Of a DNA stretch of 64,000 bases, positions 24,840 to 39,300 are shown one piece after another; position 1 is the first letter of the stretch; each line of letters begins with the position of its first letter. Made by a program: the position numbers and the translations under genes. The notes under the pieces were generated by a model. It was not told the DNA's origin, did not search any database, and saw nothing but the letters and a program-made list of their open reading frames with translations. This DNA comes from Amaranthus tricolor (Eukaryota; Streptophyta; Magnoliopsida; Caryophyllales; Amaranthaceae), in contig NC_080058.1 of the NCBI RefSeq assembly GCF_026212465.1, forward strand, positions 12,730,404 through 12,794,403. Reading direction: 5' to 3'.

Positions 24840-26340
24840 TGCTAATCTGAAATAGGTGCAGGTACTTCTCACGCATGGAGGTTTCGGTCTTCCATGTAGT
24901 CGCCTCTCACTCATGATTTGCCCATAAGACTTTAACCACGGTGATTCCTTTCTTTGAGTACTACGGACTTTTCATACCTAAAATATGAACATGTTGTTCA
25001 GCATAAGACAAGATGGCATTATGTTCTAGAGGCTCTAGGCCTAGAAAATGAGATTACGCCTCACCACTTCAACTGTGAGACGTGGAAAACATGATGAACT
25101 TTTTCTAAAATCTCATAGGGTCCAATAGACCAGACTACGACAACAACGCCTATATAACGCTTCAAAAGGAGCCATTGGAATTGTCGCATGATAACTATTG
25201 CTATAAGAAAACTCGACGTGATCCAAATGGTCATCCCACGACCCCATCCACTCTATGGCAATAACGCATAACATATCTTCTAAAATCTGATTCGTCCTCT
25301 GTTTATTCATATGTCTGCAGGTGAACGGACGTACTATACGACAACGTAGTCCCCAAAGCCTATTGTAACTTCTTCCAGAAATGTGACGGATAACGAGTAC
25401 CTCGATCAGACACAAATGTACGGGCACACCATGAAACCGTACAACATACTTAACCTAAGCACGAGCCAACTTTCCATCTCTCAATGGTAGTTCATAGGAA
25501 TGAAACGTGCAAATTTATTCAACCGATCCACTCCTACCCACAATGCATCATTTTCCGACTTCGTTCGAGGCAACCACACAACAAAGTCCATCGGTATAAC
25601 ATCCCACTACCACACTGGAATCTCCAAAGTTTGAATCAAACCATCCGATCGTTTATGTTCACTTTTTACCTTTTGATATGTCAAACAGCGTGAAACATAC
25701 TCAACGATGTCCTTGTTCATCCACGAACACCAAAACATAAGCTTAAGATCTTGATATATTTTATCACCCCCAGGATGAACATAAAACTTTGAACTATGAC
25801 CTTCGTAAAAAATGCGCTCTTTCAAAGTCGGCTCCCCTATCGGCAAAGACTACCGACCCTTGAACCTCAACCTTCATCCTCAAGAACAAAGAATCCCTCA
25901 GCTTTTCTTACTCGAGCTTGCTACTTCGACTTTACCAATTTGAGGTCCTTATCCTGCAAAGTCAGAATTTCTTTGAAAAATGAATGTTGTATAGCCAAAG
26001 CCCTCAGACAACGTTGTAGCTTGCCTTCTCGTATGACCTCCAAATTCATCTTGGAAAAATATCGCTTTCACTCCTCAACCCCTCTCAAAACAACTAATTA
26101 ATGACCAGAGTTCCTGCTTAAAGTATCAACAACCAATTTGACCCACCCCTCACGATAGATGAACTCAAGATCGTAATCAGTCATCAATTTCAAACTCTGC
26201 CGCCGCCGCATATTTAGGTCACTTAAGGTGTAGAGATACATCAAACTCTAATAGCAACTAACTCCAAATCGTGAGTAAGATAATTGACTTCATGCGTCTT
26301 CAATCGCCGTGAAGCGTACGCGATAACCATGGTATCATAA
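24840..26340 (-). pseudogene. Ty3/gypsy pol remnant (RNase H, integrase, C-terminal region)
   Basis: On the minus strand, decaying frames in order give: an RNase H part (VIAYASRRLKTHEVNYLTHD around 26320-26250, then YDLEFIYREGW around 26150); the integrase zinc-binding region (HPGGDKIYQDLK and CLTYQKVKSEHKR, 25846-25607); the integrase core end (GSWDDHLDHVEFSYSNSYHA and MAPFEALYRRC, 25427-25113); and a C-terminal region with GPYEILEKV and VVKVLWANHE (25120-24840). Many stops and frame changes separate these pieces. RNase H before integrase fixes the Ty3/gypsy type; the relation to Tekay/Del elements is likely. Confidence 0.85.
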
Positions 26341-26344
26341 CGGG

Positions 26345-27373
26345 TGTTACATTTATTTCTAACAACATCATCATCAACTATAACAACATACAAGTTAATG
26401 TATCTATTAGAATCTACAAGCCTGAAACCTTTTTGTGCATCAACTATATTACTAACATTTTCCTTCCTTCCCCTAATGTTAGTCCATCCCTTTTATACTA
26501 GACTTTAAAGGGTTTGTTGAAGTATAAGGCCCTTCTAATATACCCGTAAACAATTTTAAGAGTGAAATTCTCCTCCTCCATTGACAACCCAAGTATATAC
26601 ATTATACACTCCCATTTTCTTATATATTTTGCAAATTTTAAATCAATTCTAAACCTATCACTTATTAAAAAAAACCCTAATTTTGATAAAATCTTATACC
26701 CTACTCATATGAGAACTCAAACAACAATGCAATTGAATTAATACTATTAAAATTCAATACAGAATAACAATCAACAACAAAATTAATGCATAGACATTCA
26801 CCTTGAACTTTGAATTACAGAGATAACACACAACAAAAAAATGAATTACAATTTTTATATCGAAATTCAACATGAATTCCCAAAATGGTTATTGTAAATT
26901 AAACAAAATTGAGAGAAAAAAAATCTTAACCACAATATACACTGTTGACGATAAATGTAAAAATAAAGATGATGTGGATATTGAAGTGTGAAGAATCTAA
27001 TTAAAATTTAAATGGAGAGATGGTAACAATTGTAAACCTTGGGCTATATGTGTATGGTTAACAGTTAAGTTAAAAATAAATAAAAGAAGTCGATGGTCAT
27101 TAAAAAGTTCGGTCATTTGGCTACAATAACTGAGTGTTTTAATTTGTTGTGATTATAATTTATAAAAATTTAATTTTGAAGTTATGATTAATAAATAAGC
27201 GAAACTATGTGACGATAGTTAATAGTAAATAATTTAATTAGTAGTTACAAATAGTTGATTAATTGTATAAAAAATCAAACAGACATTTATACGGAATACA
27301 AGAGACTTTAAATCAACGAGATGAATACAAGAACACTATACAGTGGGATGAAATAGAAGATCTTTGTTCCACT
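26345..27373. other. Upstream region of the renalase-like gene
   Basis: AT-rich sequence between the gypsy remnant and the ATG at 27374; it should hold the promoter of the plus-strand gene. An earlier ATG at about 27321 opens only a 12-codon frame that stops before the gene, a possible minimal uORF. No motif is assigned confidently. Confidence 0.45.
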
Positions 27374-30300
27374 ATGACTAGCGTTGTTCCTAAGGTTGCA
27401 GTAATTGGCTGTGGAAGTATGTTACCCTAACTTCAAATTTCTTAAACAACGAATTTGATGGAAATTATTCTACACCAATTAACTGATCAATTTGTTTGTT
27501 TGATCTTTAGTTGCAGGAGCAGTTTGTGCTTCAAATCTAGCTAAAAATGGAGTTTCAGTCACCGTTTTTGATTTAGGTCGAGGTCCTGGCGGCCGCATGT
27601 CTCAGAGAAGGTATCCATGATTCTGTTTTTCTTTTTGACTGCATGATTTGGCCTAACCAAGATATTTGATATTCAATTTCACAATTGGAAAAGTGTAGAA
27701 GATTTTAGGGTTTGTTATTTTTTTTTCCAAAATTGGATTGCTGGAAATTTATTTAATCAGCTTGTTGAATTCAACTTTGATATTACGTGGGGGTTTGCTG
27801 TTTAGTGTAAGGAAAAGGTACGGTATGCAAACATGACAACTTTTGACTTGAAAATATTCGAATTATGGGTCAGAGAATCTCTTTTTTTAATGGGATTATT
27901 TAATGTTTTAAACAAATGTTTTGATTTGAATATATTAATTCACATTCTTGGTTTCACACCATTTGTACCCTTTTTCTGTTCATTCTTTGTGGAATGTCTT
28001 GTTTTCACTATATTAATTGTCTAGACATGTGGAGTATATTTGTTCGAAATGGACCTATTCCAGATTTCTAGTTTCTACACGTTTAAATTTATACACTTGA
28101 GCTTGCAAATACATACAACTCCAAACCCCTTACTTTTTCTCTTGTGAATCCTTGACCGTTTCATTAATGTGAATGAGACCATAGCAATGGCAGAGATTGG
28201 TTAGCTATTTTGCTCTCAAACATTTCATAGTGATTGTCCTTATAAAGGATGGATCACTGAAGGGAATAGCACCGAAATTTTACAATCAAAGTTTTTAATC
28301 TATGTTCAATATGATGGATTGGTGAGAGAAGAGGATGAGCTAAGTAATAGTAGTACAATTTAGTCAATGTTTTGGATGAGCTGCGTTCTTCAACTAAAAA
28401 TATCTGAACTTTAGCTCAAAGCTTAGGAATAAAACTTTTGATACTATGTTTGGATAAGAATTTTGAGATAAAAGGAAGGGTGAATGATAAGAACATTTTA
28501 CTTATTTGTTTAAGAGGAAAAGGAATGGAAAGCATGTGAAAACCCACTTTCTTTCTAAATGTTTTTACTTATGGAGATATTTTATCGTTAAAATAATGAG
28601 GGAACTAATCCATTTAAACCCCTTCTTTTCAAATCTATTCCCTCTAAATTTGTTATTCTAACAAAAGACATGGTATCCTGTCAAATCTCTTCCTTTTCTT
28701 TCCTTCTAATTCATTCTATTCAAAAAAGTGTAAAAGAAGAAGTCTAGTTTAGTTGCTTCAAGATATGAACTCTTAAGTAAAAGATTAAATACTAGACAAA
28801 GAAATTGGCTTTATTTAGGATAAATCGTTAGCTGTTAACACCTAAAGCTAAGTTAATTAGAAGTAAACTATTTTTCTTTACTGGGTTCGCTCTATAGGTT
28901 TTGAAGCTTATAAAGTAATCCCACTCAAGTTTTGCACTCAAGTGTAACTAGGCTTACTAGACACAACATGATAACCTGACACAAACTTGAGACAGCCATA
29001 CTCAACACACCTTACTTGATAGGCGCTAGCGCTATAACATGCTCCACAAATAACCTCTCATGACATGCATCACAAACCTTCAAATTTCAGCTCAATCAAA
29101 TCTGAGCTTTTTATACTACCATCATCTATTATTATTTGGAACAAACCCAATACGATTAAGGCAAGTCCATAACTCATACATAAGGGACTACACGATGTTC
29201 ACACAAAGCTAACCACATGCCTAACATTTTCTGATAAAGTCAAGCAGACTATGTTTCTGTAAACCAGTTTAAATGTAAAATCCTACTTGCACATTCAACT
29301 ACATATTGTAAACTTTTGCTTGAGTTGGTGATTCAATGATCAATCCATGTTCATTATTTTTTTGGCAACTTAGAGTTATATAAGGTGAAAATGGAAGATG
29401 CACGGCGAACTAGATGGACCATTCTGCCTTATATTGTTTTTTTAGAGCTTGAATGAGCACAATTCCTTAAGCCTTGGTTCAACTTTAGATTAAGAGCTAT
29501 TTCAAAGTGACTGTGGAGCCACAAAGGCTATCTTTTATAGAGAGGTATCTCTTGGCAATCCATGTTCATTTGTGAGGAACATTAGTGGAGCTTCTTGCTT
29601 GAAATTTCTTATGAACATAGCAAAATTATCAATACAATTGTGTTCCATTGTTTTGGTGAGTTTTACAGTCATTGAGTGGATTTTCCTACCGGAGTTTTCC
29701 ACCTTCCAAAATTCTTCAATTTATCTTGATTTGTCAAATTTTCATTTTTAATTGTTCTTACTCTAATTTTAACCAACTAGTATAAAAACCCGTGCAATGT
29801 ACAAAGTTCTAAGTATGAAGATATATAAAAATATAATTTTTAAAGATATTTAATAATAAACATACTTTATACTAAAGATGAAATAATAATTGTTAAGATA
29901 TGTTAATATTACATTGTTTATCTGTGTAATAACTTAAATAGTTTGTAGATGAACTTGAATATCAGGAATATACTTGTCTTGTAAATTAAATATAATTGAT
30001 TTATTCATTCATCTATTACGTATAAATTCTTTTTTTAATAGATCATATTATCTTTGTTGTTTCCTAACGTCGCTCCACACTTATAATTAAATTCTCCATA
30101 AAACACAAAAAACTTATACAACGGTGCTAAACTTGAATTTACGAAACTAATTTGAAGTATATAATCTCATCATTATTTGTATTTGGACTAAGTTGCTAAT
30201 TGTTCTTTTGTTTAAATGGTCAACCTCTACGACGCTTAAGTAGATTTTGATCATTCATTTGAAATTTACTTTTCATATCACTATATTTCTAAACAATAAC

Positions 30301-33300
30301 ATAAATAAACCTATTAAAACTATTAGACATTTTATATAAAACTAGTTTAGAAGCCAGTGCAATGCACAAATTTATAAAAATCGACATATGTAAATTTTAA
30401 TTTATAAATACAGGTTAAATTATATATTCATTATCAGATTTCAAATTTCAGTATTTAACAATTTGATAATAGACATTTAGATGTATATATTGATGCAACT
30501 AAACATATATATATTTTACCAAATTTAGATTTATAAATAAATTATTGTTTGTTAATTTCTCATAACAACTGTTTATAAGGCTGTAAGATTCAACATTAAA
30601 ATAATGCTAAATTTGCATTTGATAATTTCCTTATATATGTGTTCATTATAGGTATCAAATATTTTAATGCAATATAATGTAAAAAATGCCAAATTACATT
30701 AGAAATAGTTTAAATTCAAAACTCTTTTAGTATGTAATTTTTCTTTTTATAAAAAAATTTCATTATTTTATCCAAGTTTTATTTAGTTTACATCTAAGTA
30801 GTTTTTGGCCCACTAAAATCTTGACATTTGTCTGGGTGATTAAAAGAGTGCCACGTGGAATTTGGCAACTCTTTTAATTAGGTGTATGATAGTTTTTGGC
30901 CCACTAAAATATTGACATTTGTTTGGGTAATTAAAAGAGTGTCACGTGGAATTTGGTAACTCTTTTAATTAGTTGTATGATTTAAAATTGTTTAGCATGT
31001 AATTTATCTCTATTTTTTAAACATTTCATCATTTAATCTAAGGTTTATTTAGTTTACACCTAGGTAGTTTTTGGTCCACTAAAATCTTGACATTTGTCTA
31101 GGTAATTAAAAGAGTGCCACGTGGAATTTGGCAACTCTTTTAATTAGTTGTATGATATTAAAAATGAAACTAATGATTTTATTAATCTAGTAATTAATTA
31201 GTCTTACAAATATTATAAATAATCAAGACACTTTTAGTTAAGTACTTTTGGTAAACTGCAACCATGTTACAACGATGACAAAGCTAATTAGAAAATTTAT
31301 GGCTGACATTTTCCTAATTATAAGTAAATATATATTATAAGATATAAAATATAAATAAAAATAAAACCATGTATTTTGGACTATTATTTATGTCAATTAT
31401 GTCATTTAACTAAGTAACTATTCTAGAAGGGTCATCTCTTATGCCTCGTTATTCTTTTTTTATACTATTATTGTTATGTTATTATTATTACTATTCTGAA
31501 AGACTCCAATAAAATGATACAACTCGTATTTAAAAATAACCAATTATGTCATTTGAAAGTACACAATCAATTACTCACAATAACATTTCATTTCATTTTC
31601 CCAAGTCTAGAAGAATCTAAATGCTTTTTAATTAATCGGTCATTTGAAAATAATTTGCTTCCAAAAAAATCCTTAAAAAAGTCCAATTTCATATTCAAAT
31701 TAATTAAACCACTATGTTGGATAAATTTTAATAAATGTATAATCCAAGTTATTTTTGAACCTTATTTATATCATTCGATGCAGTAAAAATTCAGCTGATT
31801 AGTCTTATAATTGCATTCAAATTATTTAGTTTATAAAGATAGTAATCTTACGGTATGTAATAAATTCAAATCAATAATTTATTTAATGTAGCCTAGTCTA
31901 AGCCAAAATCATTCAAAATATTGTTTTTTTATAAATGGAAAATTACTTCCTAATTATAGGATGGCTAAAAATGACAGGTTGGTTAATTTTTTTGCCACGT
32001 AAAGCCAACATCATAAGGATGACATGTTGAATTTTCCAGTTTTTTTTATTAAATTGTATGATTGCTCTAACACTCTTTACTGATAGCCATGAAAAGTGTA
32101 CCTATCACAAGTTGCAAGAAGCCATTAACCAAACAGGCACATGCACACCAATAAGAACCACTCGAGTCAGCCCCAACATATTGTTTTTTATGGTCCCTCC
32201 ATCTTATGTATTAATCTATCGCCCATCCATCCTCCGTACTTGTTTGCTAATCAAAGCCTAATAGATTGTTAAAACACCTAGAACTAAGTCATAGCAACTT
32301 GATTATGGCTGCGGACCGACACTTTAAAAGTTGCGTATCCTAAAGAGGGATCTACCTCCATTTTAGCTTTAATAAAAAATATAGTAATTCAATCCCTAAA
32401 ATTAAGATTCTTAAAGAAGTTAACTCCAAGATCGAACTTGATATACTTTGAAATTTGAGCCGTATAACTGAATAAATTTTTATTTTGTATATAGATGAAA
32501 CACGTCATTCACCATGCTTGTTTCTGATGAATCTGCATTATTGTTTATTTGGTGTTTTGTTGAGTTAATTGATCATTTTATTCGGTTCTTGTTCCTAAAT
32601 GGGCTATAACCAACACTCACACAATATATGCGTAATTCTAGCTCTATGAGTAACTTTTGTATTTTGGTATCCTTTGTTGTTTCATTTTCTTATGTTATGT
32701 GCTAGTGGATGTAAATTTAAATTTCTTTTCCTGATTTTTGTCAATCTCTTTATGTAATGTAACAGGGACATTACAAATGAGGGAAAAGAATTGTTTTTTG
32801 ACCATGGTGCTCCTTACTTCACCATTGAAAACACTGTTGTTTTGGATGTAATTAAGGAGTGGAAGTCAAGAGGTCTGATTGCTGAGTGGAAAGAAAAGTT
32901 TGGAGCTTTTGATTGCATTTCTAAAAGTTTCATTGATTCTGGGGAGGTAAGTGTCTCTATGCTTCTGTTCCATCTAGTATTTACATCATTCTTTCTCTAT
33001 GATATCAAAGAAAGATATAGAGATCTTCAAAAGCACCTGAGTAAGTTTAATACAGAGTGCAATGGATTTCTATTAGTTGTCCACTAAGGTACAAATATAT
33101 TGATGGGTTGATGCAGCAAGTGTTTGACTAAGAATAGGATGAATAACTGAGGACTCACTAAGGAAAAAAGAAAGATGTTAACCTTACACTACGATTAATC
33201 TACTCTCACTTTATTTGCGCACTAGGCAGGTAGAAACCGTACAAATTTAGATTTCTGTGCCCTGGGTAATATGTTTCAATGCACTGCACCTTTGACTTTG

Positions 33301-36300
33301 TACGAATTTGCTTCTCTCGTCACTTGCATGGTTAAGCTACGGTTGCTAACAGTTCTCATGAATATAAAGAGAATCTGCAAACTCTTAGTACATATTTTTC
33401 AATTTTAAAAGAATGGTGTCAAAGATGTTTGCAAGAGGCGGTAATTTAAACTTGTTGAAAAGCAGATTTTCCAGCTTGCCTATTCATATGCATCCTTTAT
33501 ATCATCTTGTGTGACTTATTAAATCTTAAATTAGAAAAACAAACCATGATTTTCATAAGGGTTTGATTGGGTCAAGTGAAAGTCAGTTGCGAACCCAAGG
33601 ATGCTGGAAGTTTGGTGCAACTCCTTGTTCGATTTCAAAATTAAGAGTGGTTTCATTGTCTTGGTTTTTCATGACATTTGGTTTGAGGATTAAATTAAAA
33701 ATCAAACTTTTAATTCAATGTTAAATCAAAATGTTCTTATCTAGAAATCTATCAATTCTGAAATAGTAGCTTGAATGGTGGCTAAAAATTGAAATGTTAT
33801 AGTTTTGAGACTTTCTAAAGATTGAGAAGAAGATTAAATTTTTGGAGTTTTGTCAAGTCTTTCTTTTGAAGAGGTTTCTTTGGTGAATTTAAGGAAATTG
33901 TTGGAGGATTTGGCAGCTTGGAAAGAGTGGCTTCTTTTGTGTTACGAAGTTCAGAAACTCTTTGAAAGAAAATTTCTCATCCTTTACCCTGGTTCTTACA
34001 TTTTTGAAGACATTTTACAAATTGTTACAGCGAAAAACTTGAGCTCATGTTGGAGAGGAGCAGAATCTAAGGATGTTTTTAGTGATCTTTCCTACTTTAG
34101 TTGGTGAACTTTGTGCTAGGGATGAAGAGCATATAAATCATCTTTTTTTCTTTACTTGGTTTCTCACTCTTTGGCACTTCTCGCAAGCTTTTTCCTAGGA
34201 GCTCTAAAGATTTTCTTGTTTTTAGAAGAGAAGGATGATAAAAATGTGGCGTGCTGAAGTGTGAAGTTGGTTCCTCTTAGGCCTAGGCAATTTGGTGCTT
34301 ATCTGAAGAACAAAGGTAACCTCTGGAGCTTTGAGGGTTTATGTTTAGCACATTGGAGGTTTCAATTTCTTTTTTGTGTGGCTTTTGTGTAGTTGGACTG
34401 ATTGAGTCACGTATCAGCTTCTTAGCTGTTCTTCTGTGAATGAGGCGACACCTCCTGGGGGATGGCGTTACTTTTATACAAATCTTTGTAATTTATGGAA
34501 TTAAAAAAAAAACTAAGGACACTGTGATTCCAAATCAAACATTTTACTTTATTCGAAATAGGAAATTCATTACAATATTCAAGCATTAAAAATTACGTTC
34601 CAAATTTTAGAATTTCCTATATAATACTTGAGAAAAGGGGTACCCATGCTTCCATTGACGCAAATGAAAGCATGTGATACGGGTGGGAGGTCAATAGTTC
34701 AAGGTTGCTGGTAGGAAGAGTTTCATTTTCTTGGCTTACAATAAGTAGAACCCTAGGAGCACAAAAAAGGGGCTATCTCTTAAGGATGTAAGAATGTGTG
34801 AAGTTCAAGTTTTTTAAAGTTTTGTATTGCTTATGTTCCTATATATTCTTTCTTTTTTAGGGAAGAATCACTTCATTATTTTCTTTCTTTTGGGGAGGAC
34901 CAGACATTAAAGGTTAATGATAGGGTTTATAGGGGACCATTGCCTGTCAAAATGGAGGGGATATAATTTTGTAAAAGAGAAATTGTAACATTTTAGTACA
35001 AGGGAGACCATTTGCTTAACCATTTTATGATTGGTTTTGACCAATAATGCAGGAATTATCAAGCAGGAAGTATGTAGGCATTCCAGGAATGAATTCTATA
35101 TGCAAAGCATTATGCAATGAGCCAGGTATTGGTGTTATTATTTCAAGGATAAATATTTGATTGATATTCGTTTTCTTCCGAATTCTTAAGGTCAACTTTA
35201 TGTATAGGAGTTGAAGGTAAATTTGGTGTTGGTGTTGCAAAGATGGAGTGGGCAGTTGATCAAAAAACATTTTCACTGATTAGTTTAGATGGGAAGTTTC
35301 TTGGTAATTTTGATGGTTTAGTAGCAACCGATAAGATTCTTGCATCTCCTGGGTTTACCTACATAACTGGACAACCACCGCCACTAAGTAAGTATGTTGG
35401 TTGGTTCTTATTAATTTTTGGAGCTAAGTGTTTGGTATTGTTATTGCATTATTGAATATCTTTTGGATTATTCTGTATGCTGAAATTAGCTCATCAAATG
35501 TCAATTATAAATGCTATCTCTCTGTTATCATAGGTTTAAGGCTACATTTATGACCTTCCCTTGCCCTTTAGAGTGCTAGAGCGCCTTTGATGTATCTAAC
35601 TGAAGATATATGTCCATTGCATGTTATAATAGACCATTGCTGAGTTTACCTTTGATTTAGTAGTGGGGACATTGCTTTGTCTAATCTGTTAGAACAATTG
35701 AAGTGTGTGATTAGTTAAGTTGGCTAGCAAATACAATTAAGTTTTTATTCTAAAACGATCAATTTTCTAGTGTACATGTTTGGAATTGATTATTTCCATT
35801 CTCGATGACAATGAACTATAGTAAAATGGCTAATAAATAATGTGTCAATCCAATCCTTTTCACGTGAAATTGCTGATGATGTTTATTTTTAATGATAAGT
35901 TGGAAACTCTTAGTTATTACATGTCTATTTACGAGTAACACGACAAGTAGTTTGTATAATTGTGTCCATAGTGCTTGGTATAACATCGTCTGTTTTATTA
36001 TGTGACGATGGATGCAGACCCAAGAGCTTCTATTAAAGGTCCTACACATGATGGTACTAGATATTGTGGATTCTTTGCTTATATTAATCAATTATTTAGT
36101 GTCATTTACATTTCTTGTTGTGTGTTAGTAAGATGGTCTTCTCTACACCTTTAAGATGATAAATTTTACATGGAAGAAAGGCTAGTTTCCTAAATCTAGT
36201 AGGATAAGGAGTCTTAATATCTATGTCGTGTAGGATTAGGGGTAAGGCTGAACGAGGAGCTTCTTTTTGAGCTTTGTTTTGAAAATATATAGAATAATGA

Positions 36301-39300
36301 GTCACATAAAAATATTAGCAAAAATAAGCAAAAACGCTGTTTGAGACAACGTTTTCAAACCCTAATGGGCTGAAGTTGGGTTTCGGGGCAGCAGAGGGGA
36401 AAACGCTATCGGAGACTATGTTTTTACTGTCATGAAAAATCTGTCACAGACAACGTTTTCCATGACTTGCAATTTCCCAACTAGTTTAGCTTGATACGAA
36501 TTATATACCATTTTTTCATCTCTTTCTTCCTTTCTCTCTCTTATTTCTTTCCCTGTCTTCTCCCCACCACCTTTTTTCATCTCTTTCACCTCATCATATA
36601 TACCATATTTTTAATCTCATCTTATCTTAATTTTACAGTTAGAATTGAAACAAAAAAATAAAATCATATATACATGCTGGGTACTTCTAATACTTCATCT
36701 TTTAAAGGTTCTTTGTGGGAAGAAGTTTGCAGGTTCAGTTTCTTTTTTTTTTTCTTTTTTACATATCAGAATCAATTTTTCATCTCATCATCATCCCCAT
36801 CCGCATCATTATCAGTAGCATCATCATCTACCATAGTTTCATGGTGGAAATAATTGGAAGCACCTTCAATAGCTCTCCTCTTTGAATCAATTTTTTCATT
36901 AAATTCGACACCCTGTGCAAGCCCACTTCAAATTAATGTTTTTGAAAACCCAAAAATACTTAAGATTACCAAATTAATGTTTGAAGTGGCATATCTTGAT
37001 ATCGTGATATACATTTGGGCAACTAATGCCCATTATCAAACCAATATCAATAAGATTCTTTCTTCCCTTCAATATTATATTAAAAAGTACAACAAAATTA
37101 AACAAAAAAAAAATGCATTGACAGTTTTCCAGTCCATTTGAGTTTGAAATCGCTGTCTCAGACAACGTTTTTGCTATAAGCTTATTTTTGCAAATGTTTT
37201 TACCTCACACTCCCTCTATGTATTTTAAAAAACAAGCTCAAATAAAAAATAAGTTCGTGGAATTATTGTCTTTATATGGTCTGAATATGTAATCCAAATC
37301 CTAGTAGGATTAGGATGACGTATATTTAGAGTTCAAACTGGTTAGGATATGGGTAGCAGAGGCTTAGTAGGACTAGTATATGTTTAGTCAAGTTCGTCAA
37401 GGGTTAAAACTCTTAGAGTTAAGTGTGTTTGAACGCAAACTAAGATTATTGGACGTGTATGTGTGCGTTACTAAGCGTACTTATAGTAGTAGTTGTACTA
37501 CGTGCATAAGATCTTCCAAGGTTGTTTAGGACTATTTGATTCTTTTACTATAGATAGACGTCTCTTCACCCCTTGGATGGATATAGTACAACAACTATAA
37601 TGTCAAAGCCTTTATTCTAAAAGATTGGGGTTGGATGGGTAGAGTAATTTAAATATTAGTCTTTGTGAGTACATAACTTCTTTGAAAAGCAATATCAAGA
37701 GTGATTTGTGTTCAAAGAAAACATCAATCTTGTTTTGGGAGTGTGAGCATTTAACTCAATTTTATGATTGGATAGATTTTGGCATGAAGCAATTGACTAG
37801 GAGTGTTCTTCAGCATTGCCGTATCCAAGTTGTGATCTTACATAGCCAGGTGAAATAGCTACATGGCTAGGTCATATGCGTACGTGATCTTAGATCAAAG
37901 GTTAATGAATACTTATTAAGTTTTCTTAACTCTGATGAATCCAGCTGTTATAAGATTTAGGTGCCTTTCTTTATATTGCATTAGTGCCTATCCCCAAGGA
38001 AATCTGTGATATTCAATATGGAACTAAATTATGTTTATAATAATGATGCTTTCTTGATAGTATGAATGCTTGGTGTTGGAGGTCTAAGAATAGTCAAAAG
38101 ATTTTCAAGCCATTGGCGATGTTTAAAGCTGAAGTTCATGTGGCTTCCTTTCATTTCTTCATCTATAAGAGTATAATAGTCCAATTTGCTGGCCAAAACA
38201 AATCTCAATTGGGGAGTTCATGTTGTTATCTTTGCAGATATGAATTTGGCACCACAATTGGCATTAAAGATAGAACAAATACCTTTCAGATCTTATTTTG
38301 TTCTCATGCTGGCTTTCAGTGAGCCTTTACACGCTGTGAGATTACTAAAAACCATTATTTGTCATTTAAAAATTGTTTGCTTATCAACGTTGCCCTTGTT
38401 AACAGCCGCTTTTTTATTTTTTCATTGCTTACATTATTGATCCCGGCTGCTGGCATTTGTTGTGTGGAAAACTGTCTCCATGTGTACTTCTGGCTCCCAT
38501 TTTCAGATTTCCGTGAAAGGGTTCTCATTCATACACTCTGAAGTTTTGAGCTCTGCCTTTTGTGACAGTAGTAAGCCGGGCCGTTCTTCTGCCAGGTTTG
38601 TGGCCTGATAAGTGCAACCTGCATATCTCACTTTTCTCTCCTCAGCTAATCTGATGTCGTCTTTCTGTTTCTTTATATAAAGTGAATGTTGGGTCTTGCA
38701 TTCTACCGAGGAGTATGCTAAGAAAGTGATAGCTGATGCTGGACGCAAAAAGGCTTCTGAAGCAACGTTGGCAAAAGTCTCTGAAGAACTTCTTCTGGAC
38801 TTCCAAAGGACTGGACTTTGCACCTCTCAGCCTTATTTCATGAAAGCTCATCGATGGTGAGTATCTAAATAGACCCTTTCGGTAGAAATGTAATCTATTC
38901 TATCAGGCATTCTGCTAGCTCCAGTGCTCTTTAGGAGCAACTGAATAAATTTGATACTGATGGCATGTCTACGTCCCTGCCTCATTGAAATCATCACGGG
39001 GTCTACCTGATAAAAGTTGATTATTACAACTTGGTCGTGTAATTAGAAATTTAAAATTAAAATCTGTTAGACAGATTACGTGCTAAATACCTCCTAGGGG
39101 GCAGCTACTTTCCACACTCCTAGGGGGCCTTGTAAAACTTGGGCTCTGCTTAAGATATGTTCCTTTGCTCACAAGTATTACCCATGGTGCAAAATTTTGT
39201 CAGCATCACCATATCCCGACCGGACTGTAATGGTTTTTGAGCTTATCGCGACCGGAATATAGTACAACAACGCAAAACCATCCAAATTAAGTTGATACGC

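Noticed and set aside
36854..37141. 95-codon plus-strand frame inside the intron-5 transposon
   Set aside because: No domain and no transposase-like motif; AT-rich chance ORF.
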